Source: Capitulum mitella (lineage: Eukaryota > Arthropoda > Thecostraca > Pollicipedomorpha > Pollicipedidae). Taken from it: a DNA stretch of 64,000 bases. The position numbers and the translations under genes are program-made. The stretch spans positions 10,003,501 to 10,067,500 of the forward strand of contig CP099848.1 in assembly GCA_030062745.1 (NCBI GenBank). The letters are read 5' to 3'. Below, one piece after another: positions 12,460 to 25,768 of the stretch (position 1 is its first letter; every line of letters begins with the position of its first letter). Below the pieces are notes generated by a model that saw nothing but the letters and a program-made list of their open reading frames with translations, searched no databases and was not told the origin of the DNA.

Positions 12460-13917
12460 CGGGCTTGGGTGTCTCTGACGCCCGAACGCGCCAGCCGATG
12501 GCAACAGAAGTGGGACCATCGGGTGCGCTGACTCGATGGACAAATTGTAGTATATGTTTCAAAGCGATTCGTGACATGCGGCACGTGCCACGTGGCGCGA
12601 GGCGGACCTCTGCAGAATTCAGTTAATCACGGGTGCAGATCAAGCAACGGGTGCTGTTGACCCGAGCCTTGGTGGGCACATGGACTCCGACTTGCGGGTG
12701 CGGGCTTTTGTGGTCGGGACCCACGCGCAATCCACGTGGCGATCTGACGGAACGTGTTTCGATTTGGACTCGGGGACCTCTGAGTGCCATTAACAGTGAC
12801 TTAAGTGGCCGAAATTTGGTGGGTAGATAGACCAGCACTAGGCTGTCCACGGTTTCCCATATGATTGACAGGATGCACCGGGCCACTTGCAACGCACGCG
12901 CGCCTCTTTTACACCGTGTTTCTTACGGACCAATTACAGGAACGCAAACGGCGCAGTCTGGTGCAATGATGGTTTGAAAAGGTGAAAGGTTAGTTGGGCC
13001 ATTAATTTCGTTGGATTCAGGCCGAAACGAGGATGCAGCTTGCAAGTGAAACGCGAGGTGCCCGAGAGTACCGCACCTCCTTCATTCCTGGAAAATTACT
13101 ATCGCTGGGGTGCTGAAAGTTTGTGTAAAAAGGGACACAGTTGTTGAAGCTCTTATCCCTTTGCCATTCAGACTTTTGGTTTGGGAGCTGTTGATACCGA
13201 ACGCGCCAAATTTTGTGGTGGCTGGAAAATCACAAACGCCATCCAGAACAAGCAAAATTTAAGACATCAATGGCAAGATGTCAGCCGTGTGAGCGTGCAG
13301 CTTGTTGGACTTGGGATCCTCCGTTTGCGGAAAGGTGCACAAATGATTTCTACCCGCATGACGCAAAACCACTACCAAGGGATGTTGAAAACTGGTGGGT
13401 AGGAGACGTGATACGTGGCAGTCAATATATGTGGCTGCTTTGCATGCCAATAGCTTCAGCCTGGTGTGTGCAGGACGCACGCTCTGAGGTGTACCCCTTT
13501 GCAATTCAGACCTTTATTTGGCAGCCGTTGATGCTGGAGGTGCCAAACATGCGGCGGGCTGCAAATTCAGCGATGCAGGGCGAGATGAAAGGCAACAAAA
13601 AGGCCGTGGTGTCAGGACCTCGTATTCCGGCACTGACTTTTTGTTATTCGTTTCCTGCACTCAGACAGTCCGACTCACCGCATAGGATAGCTTGAATGAA
13701 CTACCTTGCTTCAATGTTCCGGTACAGAATGGTCGTTCGGTCCACAAAGCCACCAGCCAATGACGTACCGACTAAAAAAATTTGCGACATCTATGAATGA
13801 TAAGTGACACTACTAGCTGCCGTCCACTGGCAGACTTGAATCTACATTAATTAACAGCGGCTCCGATGGATGCTGCGACCGCGCATGAGGTTTGCCATTT
13901 AAGCGTGTATTTAAACG

Positions 13918-13985
13918 ATATATATATATATATATATTTAAATACATTTATCATTCATATATATGTAAATATATCGTTACATCAT

Positions 13986-14041
<56 letters not shown>

Positions 14042-14107
14042 TACATATGTGCACGCCTAAATACATCGTCAGCAGTCATTATATATATATATATATATAT
14101 TTATATA
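13918..14107 (+). repeat. (AT)n microsatellites in three blocks
   Basis: AT runs at about 13918-13937, 13988-14040 and 14080-14107, separated by related AT-rich text (ATACATATGTGCACG). Confidence 0.95.
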
Positions 14108-16321
14108 TTGACTGCTAACGACCAAACCCAAAAGACGGTTGCATTAGTCCACAGAATGCTCTGGCAATGGGTAAACCAACAAGCCTGAACTTTATTTACA
14201 CTCGCTGCTGTCCCATCAATGCCTGTCCAAGGGTATTCTGCCCGAACCACACCCCTCTTCCGCCTTTTCAGGCCAAACCTGGCGGTGTTTGCTCTCCCCC
14301 TGATGGTCTGGACTGCCTCCCAGGCGGGTGGTCCCGGTCCACCCACCCCGCCGTCTCCGACAGTGCCATCTGGGACCGGCGAGGCCGGTCGGTCCGGACG
14401 TCGTGTAATAGCGCGCTAAAACCAACCGGTAACGATCAGGCCGGGCAAGGCCGGACGGCGGCGGCGTGGGTGGTGTGGTGACCTGCACACAGCCACCGAG
14501 GTGGCCATTCATTGTCCGAAGTACGTCAGCATCCCCTGCTCATCATAGATCCCCTCCGTGGCTCGATCGTTTGGTTACAAAGGTCTGAATTCACGCTTTT
14601 GTAATCTAGCCCCTTGCTTTCGTGGTGGTTAGCTCTCTGTGAATGGGTATTTCTAGGGCTAACATTTGCATGCTTTGCTCGCAACTCGTGCGGTAGAAAT
14701 CTCAGCTCAGCAGAGATGTTCCAGAGATTCAGTGGCTGGAAGTCCTCCCCAATATTCTTTGGCGTGAGTGTTCTGCATGCAAATTGAGGGTGTTCCAAAT
14801 CATTTCCGATAAAAAACATTCGTCTGCGATCAAACTAGCGAGAATATCTTGAATGAAAAGAACGCTAGAAATGCCGAAAACGTCCAGGAAACCAAAAAGA
14901 TGCTTTGTTTCGAACGTTAAACAATGCAATCAATCAAATCGTTGGCATAGTATGAACCATTTATACATCACGGTCATTCGTATCAAACACTCTCGTCTTT
15001 AAATACTCACTACGCAAGGTCCTTCTTCCATCTTTTAGAACCAGAACTAAAGGAGGTATGCATTGTTTTCGCTTGGTTTCTCTTCTACGGTTTCTTCATG
15101 AACAAAAATTATGAAAGGTTGTATGCCAAACAATACATTCAAAATACATATCGACTAGAGGCTGACATAGAAAGCCCAAGTGATTGAATCTGTTGCCATG
15201 CCATTCCCAAAATAAACCGCGCGACCAGAACAGGGTACCGTCGTGGCCAACCTGGAGCTCGTCTTGCTGTCTAAGAGTCTCCAAACGTTTCGTCGCCAAT
15301 GAGTAGCATCCCATACATTGAAGATGTATTTACATATATCACTGGAATGAACAAAGCATTTTTGCAGGTTGACATTCGGTTTCTTCTGCATACTGATATC
15401 TCCTCATTGCAATGCTGGCTTTCGTAATCATAACATTTTATTTACTTTTCACTCAAATTTCTGATTCACACAGCGGCAGCCTTTGCTGTCTGTAGCAGGA
15501 TATCCTCGATACATCTTCGGTATTTGTCAGTGCCAGGGGCCAAATTTCCCTCGTTGATAACTGGAAGTCGTTGGCAACATTCTCTCCACAGCCCGCACGT
15601 ACTGACATGGCCATTGCTAGGGGATCAGTATATAATATAACTTCACCATTGCCCATACTCGAAGAAATCTCAGAACAGATTGTGGCTTTAAGGAAGCCAT
15701 GGCAGTAGACTTTGTAACCGACGAATCAGTACTTAACTACCTGTACCAATCAACAGTGCATTGCGGAATCGACAGATGTTTTCAAAGTGGGCGACAAGTG
15801 AACGTCAGCAAATCGATCATCGTTACCTAACCCGACAAAAAAACGCTAGTAGGAAACGAACGAGTACCTGCTTCTCAGACGAGGCGACAGTACGGAACAG
15901 TAGCCCTTTAATTTTCGCCCGTCTAGGGCCTTCTGCACAACGCGAACGTATAGGGGGCCGTACCAACGCGAATGTTGGTACGGCCCTCCGACCATTTCCA
16001 CACCGTACTTCTACAGCGTCGCGGGAAAAAACGTGTTGCGCGTGACGAGATCTCGCGACTGATATCTCTTTTTACGGTCCTCAGGCCAACGGATGGCCTT
16101 CTAGGTCGGTTCAGAGGTCAGAAATTGGCTGAAAGTGGTACTTTTTGGGTTTAAGCGCAAATGAAGGCCAAAGAATAAATGATGACGAAACGGAACGGAT
16201 ATCATAGTGTTCGTTCGTCGACCAACAATGAGTCCATCTGTACACCACATGATGGTATTTTACCCATGGATCCCGATCCAGGTCATGCTAGGTCAATCCT
16301 TGTCATGTGGGATCGTCGGCT

Positions 16322-17546
16322 TTAACCCTATTCCCGGACGGCTAGACAGTATGGACGATTCCTGGCGGAGGGGGGGGGGGGCGGATTCGGCCCCCCCCGA
16401 GATCTCGAGAACTACACATCCGATTTCATCGCAACAAACGGCAATCGATTTCCATGACGCAAACCACATTTTTATAAAAAGAAATTTTCAAAATTTTGAA
16501 AGGGGTGGATACAGGACAAAAATGCAAAATGATGGACATTTTTGAACTTGTTATAACTCGATTGATTATAGACCGACTTTGATGAAGTTGGCATGAATTG
16601 AGAGATTATGGATAGGACTTTTGCCATAGGTCCATACATTTGAAATTTTGAGAAAATTCATAGGCGTTCACATGGTTTCAAAAATAGGAGGAACAGTTTT
16701 TCAAAAACTCAGTTTTCAAGAAATTTAAAAAAACGCTTTTTTAGCTTTTATTAGTCATGTCATGCTGAAGAAGTACAAATCGTATTACGATGTTTGTGTA
16801 ATGTTAGCATAGGCGGTGCCAGGGACATGAAAATGGGAAACTGTCATGGTCACGTGTTCTTCAAGCCAGCTTACCACCTTTGACTTTAAATGACCTCCAG
16901 TGACCTTAGAGTTACTTGGAGTGATCTTGTGTGCTTTCATATTATTTGGATACGTTTCCTATCATTTGGATTCACTCTATTTCCAAAATTCCATTTTACT
17001 ACTATGATATGGGGTGCGCTTACTGGCATGCTAGGTCATAGCTCCGTAACCCGACCTGATATCAAGCTGAAACTTGGTACACAAGTAGAAGGCACCCTTC
17101 TACGTCATATAGATTCCTGGTTTGACATTTGAAAGATAGCACCAAAATTCTTACTATGAAACCAAAGTCTCACTTTTGACCTTGACCTAACCTTGTAAAG
17201 CGAGAAGGCCAACAAAAGACCAAGAAAATTGTATCTGTATCTTGTCCACCCATTTGCCTATACATCTATATAAGGTTTCCAGTTCTATCTTAAGTACGCT
17301 ATTTTTGGCAGTCATTTTCCTGTTACTCTCAAGTGGGCCAAAAATGGCATGAAGTGCCTCCAAAAAACGTTGCCTGGCTCCGCCCCTGAGCAAAAAAGAC
17401 TTACGAAATTTTGTGACAATACATACAAAGGATAGTTAGGAAAGGTCACCAAGTTTTGTAAAACTGCTTCAAAAATCCTGGAACTGGCAAGCAGAAAACC
17501 CGAGGGAGGCGGATTCAGCCCCGCCCCATGCCGGGAATAGGGTTAA
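16322..17546 (+). mobile_element. Family II TTAA element, copy 1 (1225 bp)
   Basis: It begins TTAACCCTATTCCCGGACGG and ends GCCGGGAATAGGGTTAA, so the inverted ends are nearly perfect over 16 bp and TTAA flanks both. Next to the ends are a G-run at left and GGAGGCGGATTCAGCCCCG at right. The interior includes GAGATCTCGAGAACTACACA and several AGGTCA/TGACCT motifs. An inner segment (TGCCTGGCTCCGCCCCTGAG, near 17368) resembles a hAT-type end and is present in both copies. It is non-coding. Confidence 0.8.
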
Positions 17547-19124
17547 TGCATTCTCGGAGCTGCAGAAGCATTTTTGTAGATAATAGTAGATTCTGAAGTA
17601 AAATGTAGCATCTCAGTTAACAAGCAGTATTGTCGAATAACATATAAAAATCATCTTAGGTCATCCAAGGTCATCTTAGGTCATTCAACGTTATCTAAAG
17701 CCAATGACCTAGAATGACCTCCGATTAGCTAAATATCGTAACTTAGATGCCTTAAAAGCGTTTTCGGAGTTGACATCCAACACGGAATTTAATTTTAGGC
17801 ATGCCGTGATATTGCAGACCCATCACTCCGCGGCCGACGCCGCTCCATCCGTCAGAGTAAAAGTCAGGCGTTCGCTGTGTGGCGTTCTCTTTTGATGACA
17901 TCACAAGTAAACTGCACCAAGTTTATATCATTCAATTCGTTATAACTCAAGCTATCCGAATATATGGGTTGTTTTGCGATATCTGTTTCCTATCGCATTC
18001 CCAAAGATAAAAAGTAATGTGCTTCCCGCCGCAACTCATGACCCCAGATTACCTCCTCGATAATCCCCGAGGTGTGCATAAGCCAATAAGTCTATGTGTA
18101 GTCTTACAGAATATATAATTTGGAGGCGGTCGATACATACCTTATTGTATTTGCGCGCTCCAACCATCTTACAGTGAGACAAAACTGAGACCGTTGTAAA
18201 CTGGCCGCTTCGGCGCGAGAAGACGGCTTGCATTGTTTCCGTTATGACGTCCTAACTCGTTACCATGGCAACGTAAAAAAAAATATTTTGACCATAAAAT
18301 GCGAAAAAGATGCCCCAGAAACTAAAAGTCTCAGATGGATCAAACGGACCGTTCGGAAGTTGTCCTCGGAGAACCTCAGGGGGGGTTGCATCAACTCCGC
18401 CCCTCTGCACGGGCGAGGGTCAAGCGACCGTCTTCGCCTTGCCGGTTCTGCGTTACGGAAAACCGTTTCAGTTCTAAAATGGCTTGTGTCAATCAGACAT
18501 AGCGGGGTCTTGAAATGCCGATCGGCAACAGAACTGCAAATTTCTCCTGCCTGGAGCTATTTAATAGGGCAGTGCAGAGCACAGTACAGCTCAGAATGTC
18601 TGGAGCACGATTTGAATAGTTTCTTATCTGTTATCTTTCCAAAAAGCAAAAACATATATCTGATCTCGCTTAGCTTATTTCAACCAGCGTGATTTATCCA
18701 ACGTTACTTCAACAGAATACGTCCTAAATCTGGCATCGATTTCAAAACCAATGCATGCTAATGTCTTGCCCTCGACACTGTCGGCGCCGTGACGTCAGAG
18801 TTATGGCGCATACATGCCGATGGGTTTCCCGTGGGGGTGATCAATGCTTGCAACAGCCCGCAAGGCAGGTAGGGCGTTGATTCTACCAACTTGACAGTGA
18901 CGCTACCAACTCTGGATAGATATAAAAGTAGCATTACGGTGCTGAGTGTGCAAAAGCCGACTAAAAATACCTCTGGTCCCAACAATTTAGCAAATGCTCC
19001 TACATCGATGATGAAATTAACTTACTACTCGAAATGATGGTACTGAGAAGTAAGTCAACCATCGCAGCTGCGCACCTAAAACTGCACCAGCTTTACGTAA
19101 CGAAACGAAAAGAGAGAGCGAGAG

Positions 19125-19346
<222 letters not shown>

Positions 19347-21813
19347 CAAAATCCTGAGGAAGCCGATAAATAACAGTCTTAAAGTATCATTATTGCCTGA
19401 TGTATTACTTTTAAACATTACTACATATTTCGTATGATGATACATTCTGTGCATTACGTGGACAGTTATATTAAAAAAATAGCCTAGTGAACTGGATTTC
19501 ATTGCTGTATTGCGACAATTACTAGCGATCAACTCAGCCGCGGCAGATAACTAAAGAGCACGGTCTGTGACCTCCGCAGCTCTCCGTCTTTCCAGTGATC
19601 ACAGGCCGCGGCAGAGCCGTGTCGCCTCGTCCGAGCCCGTCGGCCGGCACCCCGGCGGCCGCCGCTGCCCAGTTTCTGCCTCGGTCACGGCCGCCGGCGG
19701 CTGAGCCGTTTGTCAGTCGCAGGCCTCCAGCAGCTGACTGCACCCGGAACGACTGGCTTTGCCGCCGACCATAAGCGGAGACGGAGCGCGGCCAGCAAAA
19801 ACCCGATTGCCCGGCCTGCTTCCTGCCGGGACAGGGTAGCACTTCAAGCCTAGACGAGGACTAAAGAGAGCGCACCTACTCTCCCGTTAGGCGGGCCAGA
19901 CTTCAGGCCATGTGGGGCGACTGAGAAGTTCGACGAGGTCTTCTTGTCGGGGGTATGAGCGGGGGTTGGGGCCAGAGGATGGGGGGGGGGGGCCAGGACG
20001 ACATGCTGGCTCGGGGCAGGCTGGATGTCTTCGTCTGCGATCTGCAGACATTGCCCGCACCGGAAGGGGACGGTCGACATCTGGTCCCTCAGGCAGACGG
20101 CGGGACTAAATCAGGGACTGATGGCCGAGATCAGGACCAGCTCATAGCATTTTAACCGTATGGCCACATAACATTCCATAAGGAAGGTTGTGTCATTAGA
20201 AAAGTATCGGACTTCAGGATTCAACTGCATGCAATACTATTTTGATCCAATGTCCGGCCCCTGTCCAGAAGACATCGCAATTGATGTAAAAGGACGTGAA
20301 CGCTTTTAGCGTCCAAGTCATGGACTGGTCTGAAATTCCAGGATTTTTGCATGACGAACTTTTCAGGGGGCCGTATTGCCATTTACCAAAAGGTGATGCA
20401 CCACGAGTTCTTAAGTTTTCTTGTACTAAGTAATGCTTCCAGAAAGCGTATTTCGGCCAAGTGGCCGGCCTCATCTGCAGAATAGAAACGCCTTGGATCG
20501 TTGCACTTATCTCACAAGTTCCGTCAGAAAGTCAACGGATGCAGCGCAGTTTCAGAGTTTCTCGTCGCGAGCCCCAATCTTCCTTATGGCCTCATACACA
20601 ATTCAAGAAGAGCTCCCTGGCAGGCTTAATGTGCAACTCTCGCAGCCTTATGCGATCTGATACAAATCCGATTCCACCCGTTCCCTTTCCCACTTCCGGC
20701 ACGAAATGGGACGGACAAATCGGGACGAGCTCTTTACAACTGGCAACGGCCCAAAGTCCAAACGGAATGAAATTCTTGGAGACATATTTGCATTTTGAAC
20801 AACTCACACCCAGGCTGCCTTTTTCCCTGATTATTTTCTTCGCAAAATAATAATGCAAAAATGGCTAACACACATGAAGCGTTGGATTGTTACACCCATC
20901 TTTGCATAAGGCTCAACACACGAAGCATTTCTTGAGTGAGGTGTGCCACTATTTGCAAAAAAGGGAGAAACCTTGAAAACACAATATGCGATAATACGAT
21001 GATGCGTACACTGCTGGCGATGCTTTTGGCAATTTGTAATAAAGATTAATTAAGCGGGAAAATGTCACGTTTCACTGCTGCTGCACCAACTGTCCTACTC
21101 AGGCTTAAAACTGAACCCTTGCCAGTACAGCACAGCTGATGCAGTCTATTCTCTGTTGTTTTCCGCAAGATTTCCTGCAACGACTGCTACGACAACCCTG
21201 GAAATTTTGCGAAGCTGGATTTGAAGCTTTTACGGACTGTCGGAAACTTTGACTTCATTATCTTTATAGGTCACGTAAGCTACGAAATCTTTCTCGAGAG
21301 AATGTTATGATATCATAAAACTCATCACACGGTTATGGCCCATCGTCTTGCAACAATGACAAACATTTTAAATTTTGTGTGATACGTAATCTTAATCAGT
21401 CTCATGTGTGGGTGTCACTCCTACTGACAGTGACCTCTGGAATTGGATTCGCACTAAAATCATCGCCATCACAGTTAAAAATCAAGAGTCGAGGCCACTG
21501 ACCCTTGCACATTTTACTGACTTTGTAGAAGTCGTCAGGTAACATTGGTTTCACTTTCCATTAATCGTCAGACGTCGTTCTGGCCCCTTAAAGGCGCCGC
21601 GAGGGTTGTGTCTAGGATTGTCCGCGCATGTTGAAAACCGAAGCATTGTGGAAAGCCTACGCTGCGAAAACAAATGAGTGCGTTATGCAACGTTTCATCG
21701 CAAAAGCACCACCATTTATCCACAATCCAACTAAGCCACGCTGCCAACTCACAGCACCACTAGCGCCACCTACACAACAGCGTCGTCTTTAGTTGACCGG
21801 TCGTGCCACCTAC

Positions 21814-22014
21814 CTGGGCGGAGGCGAGTTTCGGGTCGGCGGACGTTTTGGGCGGCAGGAACGCAGACGCGGCGGGCCGGGCGGCGGCCGCCGAGGCGGA
21901 CGACACGGCCGGCAGCGTCTCGGCGTGTCGCACGAGCGCGGCGATGTCCGCCCGGCTGCTGATGCCCCGGCAGAGCGAGCAGAGCGACTCGTACCGCCGA
22001 CTCCGCTCCACGGT
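21814..22014 (-). CDS. Exon C of the same F-BAR gene
   Basis: This exon encodes 67 residues, phase 0 at both ends. The acceptor is GACCGGCAG with CTGAC branch-like sites just upstream, and an in-frame stop lies a few codons before it, so the frame is closed upstream. The donor is CCCAG before GTAGGT. The peptide begins TVERSRRYESLCSLCRG, the end of the last long F-BAR helix. It continues with ADIAALVRHAETLP, an Ala/Ser-rich linker and FLPPKTSADP. In Fes/Fer proteins the same place holds the end of the F-BAR, a short acidic or hydrophobic segment and then an aromatic-Pro stretch leading to the coiled coil. The region is strongly GC-rich compared with flanking intron. Whether it joins exon D directly is not proved, but the phases agree. 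Confidence 0.66.
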
Positions 22015-23493
22015 CTGCCGGTCAGCCGTCAGAGCGAGTCAGCGCCGCCGGCTCCCCCGCGCGGAGTCGCCGTCGACGGCGTTCGTGTCGCGGCCTCGCG
22101 CGCGGTCAGAGCGGTCAGAGTGCAGCGGATGTGGCATTCGACTAGGCAGGTATGTAGCTGAGGCCTGACCAACCTTTGTGCACAGTCATGATCGGCAGAA
22201 TACCCCTCACGCAACTGAGAAGCTGCTAGAACCGACGTTCATATATCATTGGTCTTGCTCCAGTGCCTGAAAGAAGCATCATCGCCACAACTGCTACCGT
22301 TATCATTGAAACATGTATGTGGTTTATGACGCGGATTGTGTGCATTTGCACGTTGTTACCCGAACAGCAACGGGGAGGTGTCACGTCATTATCTCAATTG
22401 CGGGACGGCATCACTAATCAAATAAAAACAGGAAGTAATGATTCCGATTAATTTTTAACGGAGCAACTCTTGTTGTCCTGCAACACGCAAAAAACTCATA
22501 TGCGGGACCAAAATTCTGAGTAGATTCTATTGCTAAAGAAAAAACGTAACCTTTGGTGTCGCGTCGCGCCAAGATGCCCTGAAAATATAGCAACATCAGT
22601 GTGTCACAATGGGAGAATGCATATATAATGAGACAGACGTGGTTGTGTTCGAGTCTTGATGCCAGGTTCAGTTAATTCCTTGGCGTAAACTTAGATAAAA
22701 TCTGGGTTGTTTTACGTACTTGGTATGGAAAGCCCAATGATGGATAAGTTTACATTTGAAGACTGACTTTGAAAGTGGCTCGGGATCAGGGATGGGCACA
22801 GCGAAGGATCTTTTTTTGAGGCTCCTGAACATTACACCGCAATGGCTGGCTGCCTGCTTAGACATCAGCACAATGGTTGCGGCGCAGCCATCGCCAAGGA
22901 CGCTGGTGACGTCACGGTCCGATGCCTGACGATCGGACAGCGTGGTTGGCTGCTCTGAGATGTCATGTCAACATTTATCAGGCGATGAGTTCAGTAAGGC
23001 GCCACTGGGTATGCGTGATCAAAACCGGAAGCTAAAGGTAAGTTTCTGCCCGACGAAATCGCAAACAATCCTTGGTATAATTGCCACCAATATTAAGAAT
23101 GTATCATCCTGTTTCTAGCCATACTTTCCACTACTTGATTTTTTAAAAACTAAGAACAAAGTCGTAACAATAACGTACCACTCAGTAATACCGTGCTGCA
23201 GTCGACTGGCGGAGAACAACATTATTCTGCGGCGGAAAATGTAGTGCCGTCAAGGTTAAGGTTATTGGCATCAACGATGGTAGACCCTGCAAGCATCTTC
23301 AAGCGATTAATGACGTCATATACATGAAAATTCTATTCTGTTGCCACAAACTGAACTTGGAGGAACTGCTGAATTATTACGCCGTTATATTATTGCATTG
23401 GATAATTGTTGGGATATCTGATATCAGTATTACTATATTATGACATTTAATACTCGTTAGATTACATTAGGTTGCTACGTTGGGTTGTGCTGG

Positions 23494-23607
23494 GCTAGGT
23501 TAGATAAGGTTAGGTTACGTTAGGTTAGGTTAGGTTAGGTTAGGTTAGGCTAGGTTAGGTTAGGTTAGGTTAGGTTAGGCTAGGTTAGGTTAGGTTAGGT
23601 TAGGTTA
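23494..23607 (+). repeat. Interstitial TTAGG telomere-type repeat
   Basis: About 110 bp of GGTTA repeats on the plus strand, with GGCTA variants spaced about 30-35 bp apart and a decaying edge at left (CTAGGTTAGATAAGG). TTAGG is the telomere repeat of most arthropods. Ordinary sequence on both sides shows it is internal and not a chromosome end. Confidence 0.9.
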
Positions 23608-24732
23608 CTATGTTTATATCGCATTAGTTATTTCCCAAACCTTTTTTATTACTCTTGATTGGACTTTGAGTCCGACCGACGACCAATCAGCGTCGAGATC
23701 TCACATAAACAAATTATTTAACGCAGAAACGTCAAAAATCCCTCCGCGAGCGTCTGGCGGTTAGCATACCAGTGACGACGCAATCTGTTTCGGGGGAAAT
23801 AATGTGTGCTTCAGGTTTTTCGGGCTGAAAACGTAAGTAGTACTTATCAGTATTGCATTTGAAGCGCCATGCAACCACTACTACGATTATTTTCCCTCGA
23901 AGTAAGCGCTCGGTCAAAATCTTACTGTGGACCCTCCCGGAGGCTCCTGAAAACTCTTGAGGCCGTCGATACGACTCAAGATCACGCATTTCTGGAGTCA
24001 AGATACGCGTTATGTTAACCCGTCCCCGACGGGGCGGCAGTTGACGGTAATGGTTGAGCAGGCTTCCCACTTCTCATAACTCCAAAAACCCACGTAGTTG
24101 CCAAGCCATATTGGTGTCAAAAGGTGCGCAATTGAAAAATAGGTCAATTGCAGGCTTGTGTGCCTTATTAATGCCACAGTTTCTCCAAAATAACCTCTTG
24201 AAGTGGTCCAGTCACCGGCCGCCTTCACAATTAGCACGACGGCAAAGCACGGAGCATCCCCGCGAAACAGATCAACGCCAACCCAAAGGGGGTCGACAGT
24301 TTGCGAAGGTTTCGTGAAATATGACGTCACTGAAAGATTTACTAATATGCAGCAATCTCGAAACTCGAAATGAGGAATCTGGCGGTATTGAAACGGGACA
24401 GGTCGAGGTGGACTGGGACCGATCAAGGACAGGCGCGATGGCCCTGGGAGAGAACAGGGACAGAGAAGGATAATAAAAGAGAAGGGATTGTACATGGATA
24501 TGGAATCGGACCAGGATGGGATAGGGAGAGAGATCAGGACTGTATGGGGACGGGCATTGAAGGGTATTGAAACGGGACGGTGAAAAGACGCTGGGACAGG
24601 AAAGGGGCAAGTAAAGAGATGGTGGCGGGACGGGGACAGAGAGGGACGGAAAAGGGAGGGAAACAAGGTTTGGTAACTATGGAGAGGGATAGTAACGGGA
24701 CAGGCGCAGTGATGGGGTATTGGACGAAGCCA

Positions 24733-24930
24733 ATAACCCGGCGTTGGCTGGGGTGTTTTACCACTTTCCATTGACGAGAAGGTTTAACCCGCAGCGCCCC
24801 CTCCCCATCTATCTCGAGAACCAATCGCCCGATTCGGCTGATTCAAACGGCAATCGATAGCGCCGAACCGTGCGGTCCTGCGGTATATGCATGGTTTAAT
24901 TTTGAGCCACTGCTGATGATGTCACAGATA
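24733..24930 (+). mobile_element. Fragment of a third TTAA-type family
   Basis: It starts ATAACCCGGCGTTGGC and continues through ACCACTTTCCATTGACGAG, a second TTAACCCGC motif and CTCGAGAACCAATCGCCCG to about TGATGATGTCAC. It matches, in reverse, 34250-34531. The 3' part is cut off by the hAT-like sequence at 24929. It lies in the loop of the large inverted repeat. Confidence 0.55.
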
Positions 24931-25050
24931 GGGATGCACCGGATATCCGGTCCGGCCGGATATCCGGCCGGATATTAGAGATTATCCGGTATCCGGCATC
25001 CGGCCGGATATTTTTGTGATCCGGCCGGATATTGCCGGATATTTAAGTTC
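24929..25050 (+). mobile_element. hAT-like terminus with CCGGATATCCGG subterminal repeats
   Basis: It opens TAGGGATGCACCGGATATCC, like hAT ends of the type AGGG-TGCACCGA, and continues with repeated and inverted GGCCGGATAT/ATATCCGG motifs to about 25050. Only one end is present. It lies in the loop of the large inverted repeat and cuts into the third-family TTAA fragment. Confidence 0.45.
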
Positions 25051-25768
25051 CCGGTGTACGATCAAGACGTTTCTCTAATGTCTGTGTCCAAAACCGTTTC
25101 AGGAGAAACGTGGCTTGTTGTATTAGATTGTCGATGTAACTGGCAGTTCCAGGTCGGCCTGGAGACCATGGAACCAATATTTTTCTGCATTGGTCCGGGA
25201 GGTCCCGTCCCGCCACCATCTCTTAACTTGTCCCTTTCCTGTCCCAGCGTCTTTTCACCGTCCCGTTTCCATACCCTTCAATGCCCGTCCCCATACAGTC
25301 CTGATCTCTCCCTATCCCATCCTGGTCCGATTCCATATCCATGTGCAATCCCGGTTATCCTTCTCTGTCCCTGTTCTCTCCCGGGCATCCGCGCCTGTCC
25401 TTGATCGGTCCCAGTCCACCTCGACCTGTCCCGTTTCAATACCGCCAGATTCCTTATTTCGAGTTTCGAGATTGCTGCATATTAGTAAATCTTTCAGTGA
25501 CGTCATATTTCACGAAACCTTCGCAAACTGTCGACCCTTGTGAGCTGGAGTTGATCTGTTTCGCGGGGATGCTCCGTGCTTTGCCGTCGTGCTAATTGTG
25601 AAGGCGGTCGGTGACTGGACCACTTCAAGAGGTTATTTTGAAGAAGCTGTGGCATTAATAAGGCACACAAGCCTGAATTTGACCTATTTTTCAATTGCGC
25701 ATCTTTTGACACCAATATGGCTTGGCAACTAAGTGGGTTTTTGGAGTTATGAGAAGTGAGAAGCCTGC

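Noticed and set aside
12228-12626. Several open frames of 80-120 codons over the GT run
   Set aside because: They are the frames of a dinucleotide repeat (Thr-His, Val-Cys) and have no other support.
23494-23607. Chromosome end
   Set aside because: The TTAGG run is short and flanked on both sides by long ordinary sequence, so it is interstitial.
24010-24771. 253-codon minus-strand frame as a gene
   Set aside because: Proline/serine-rich text follows the GGGACAGG composition, no domain is visible, and the right arm copy is not open in the same frame. Kept as a finding about the foldback only.
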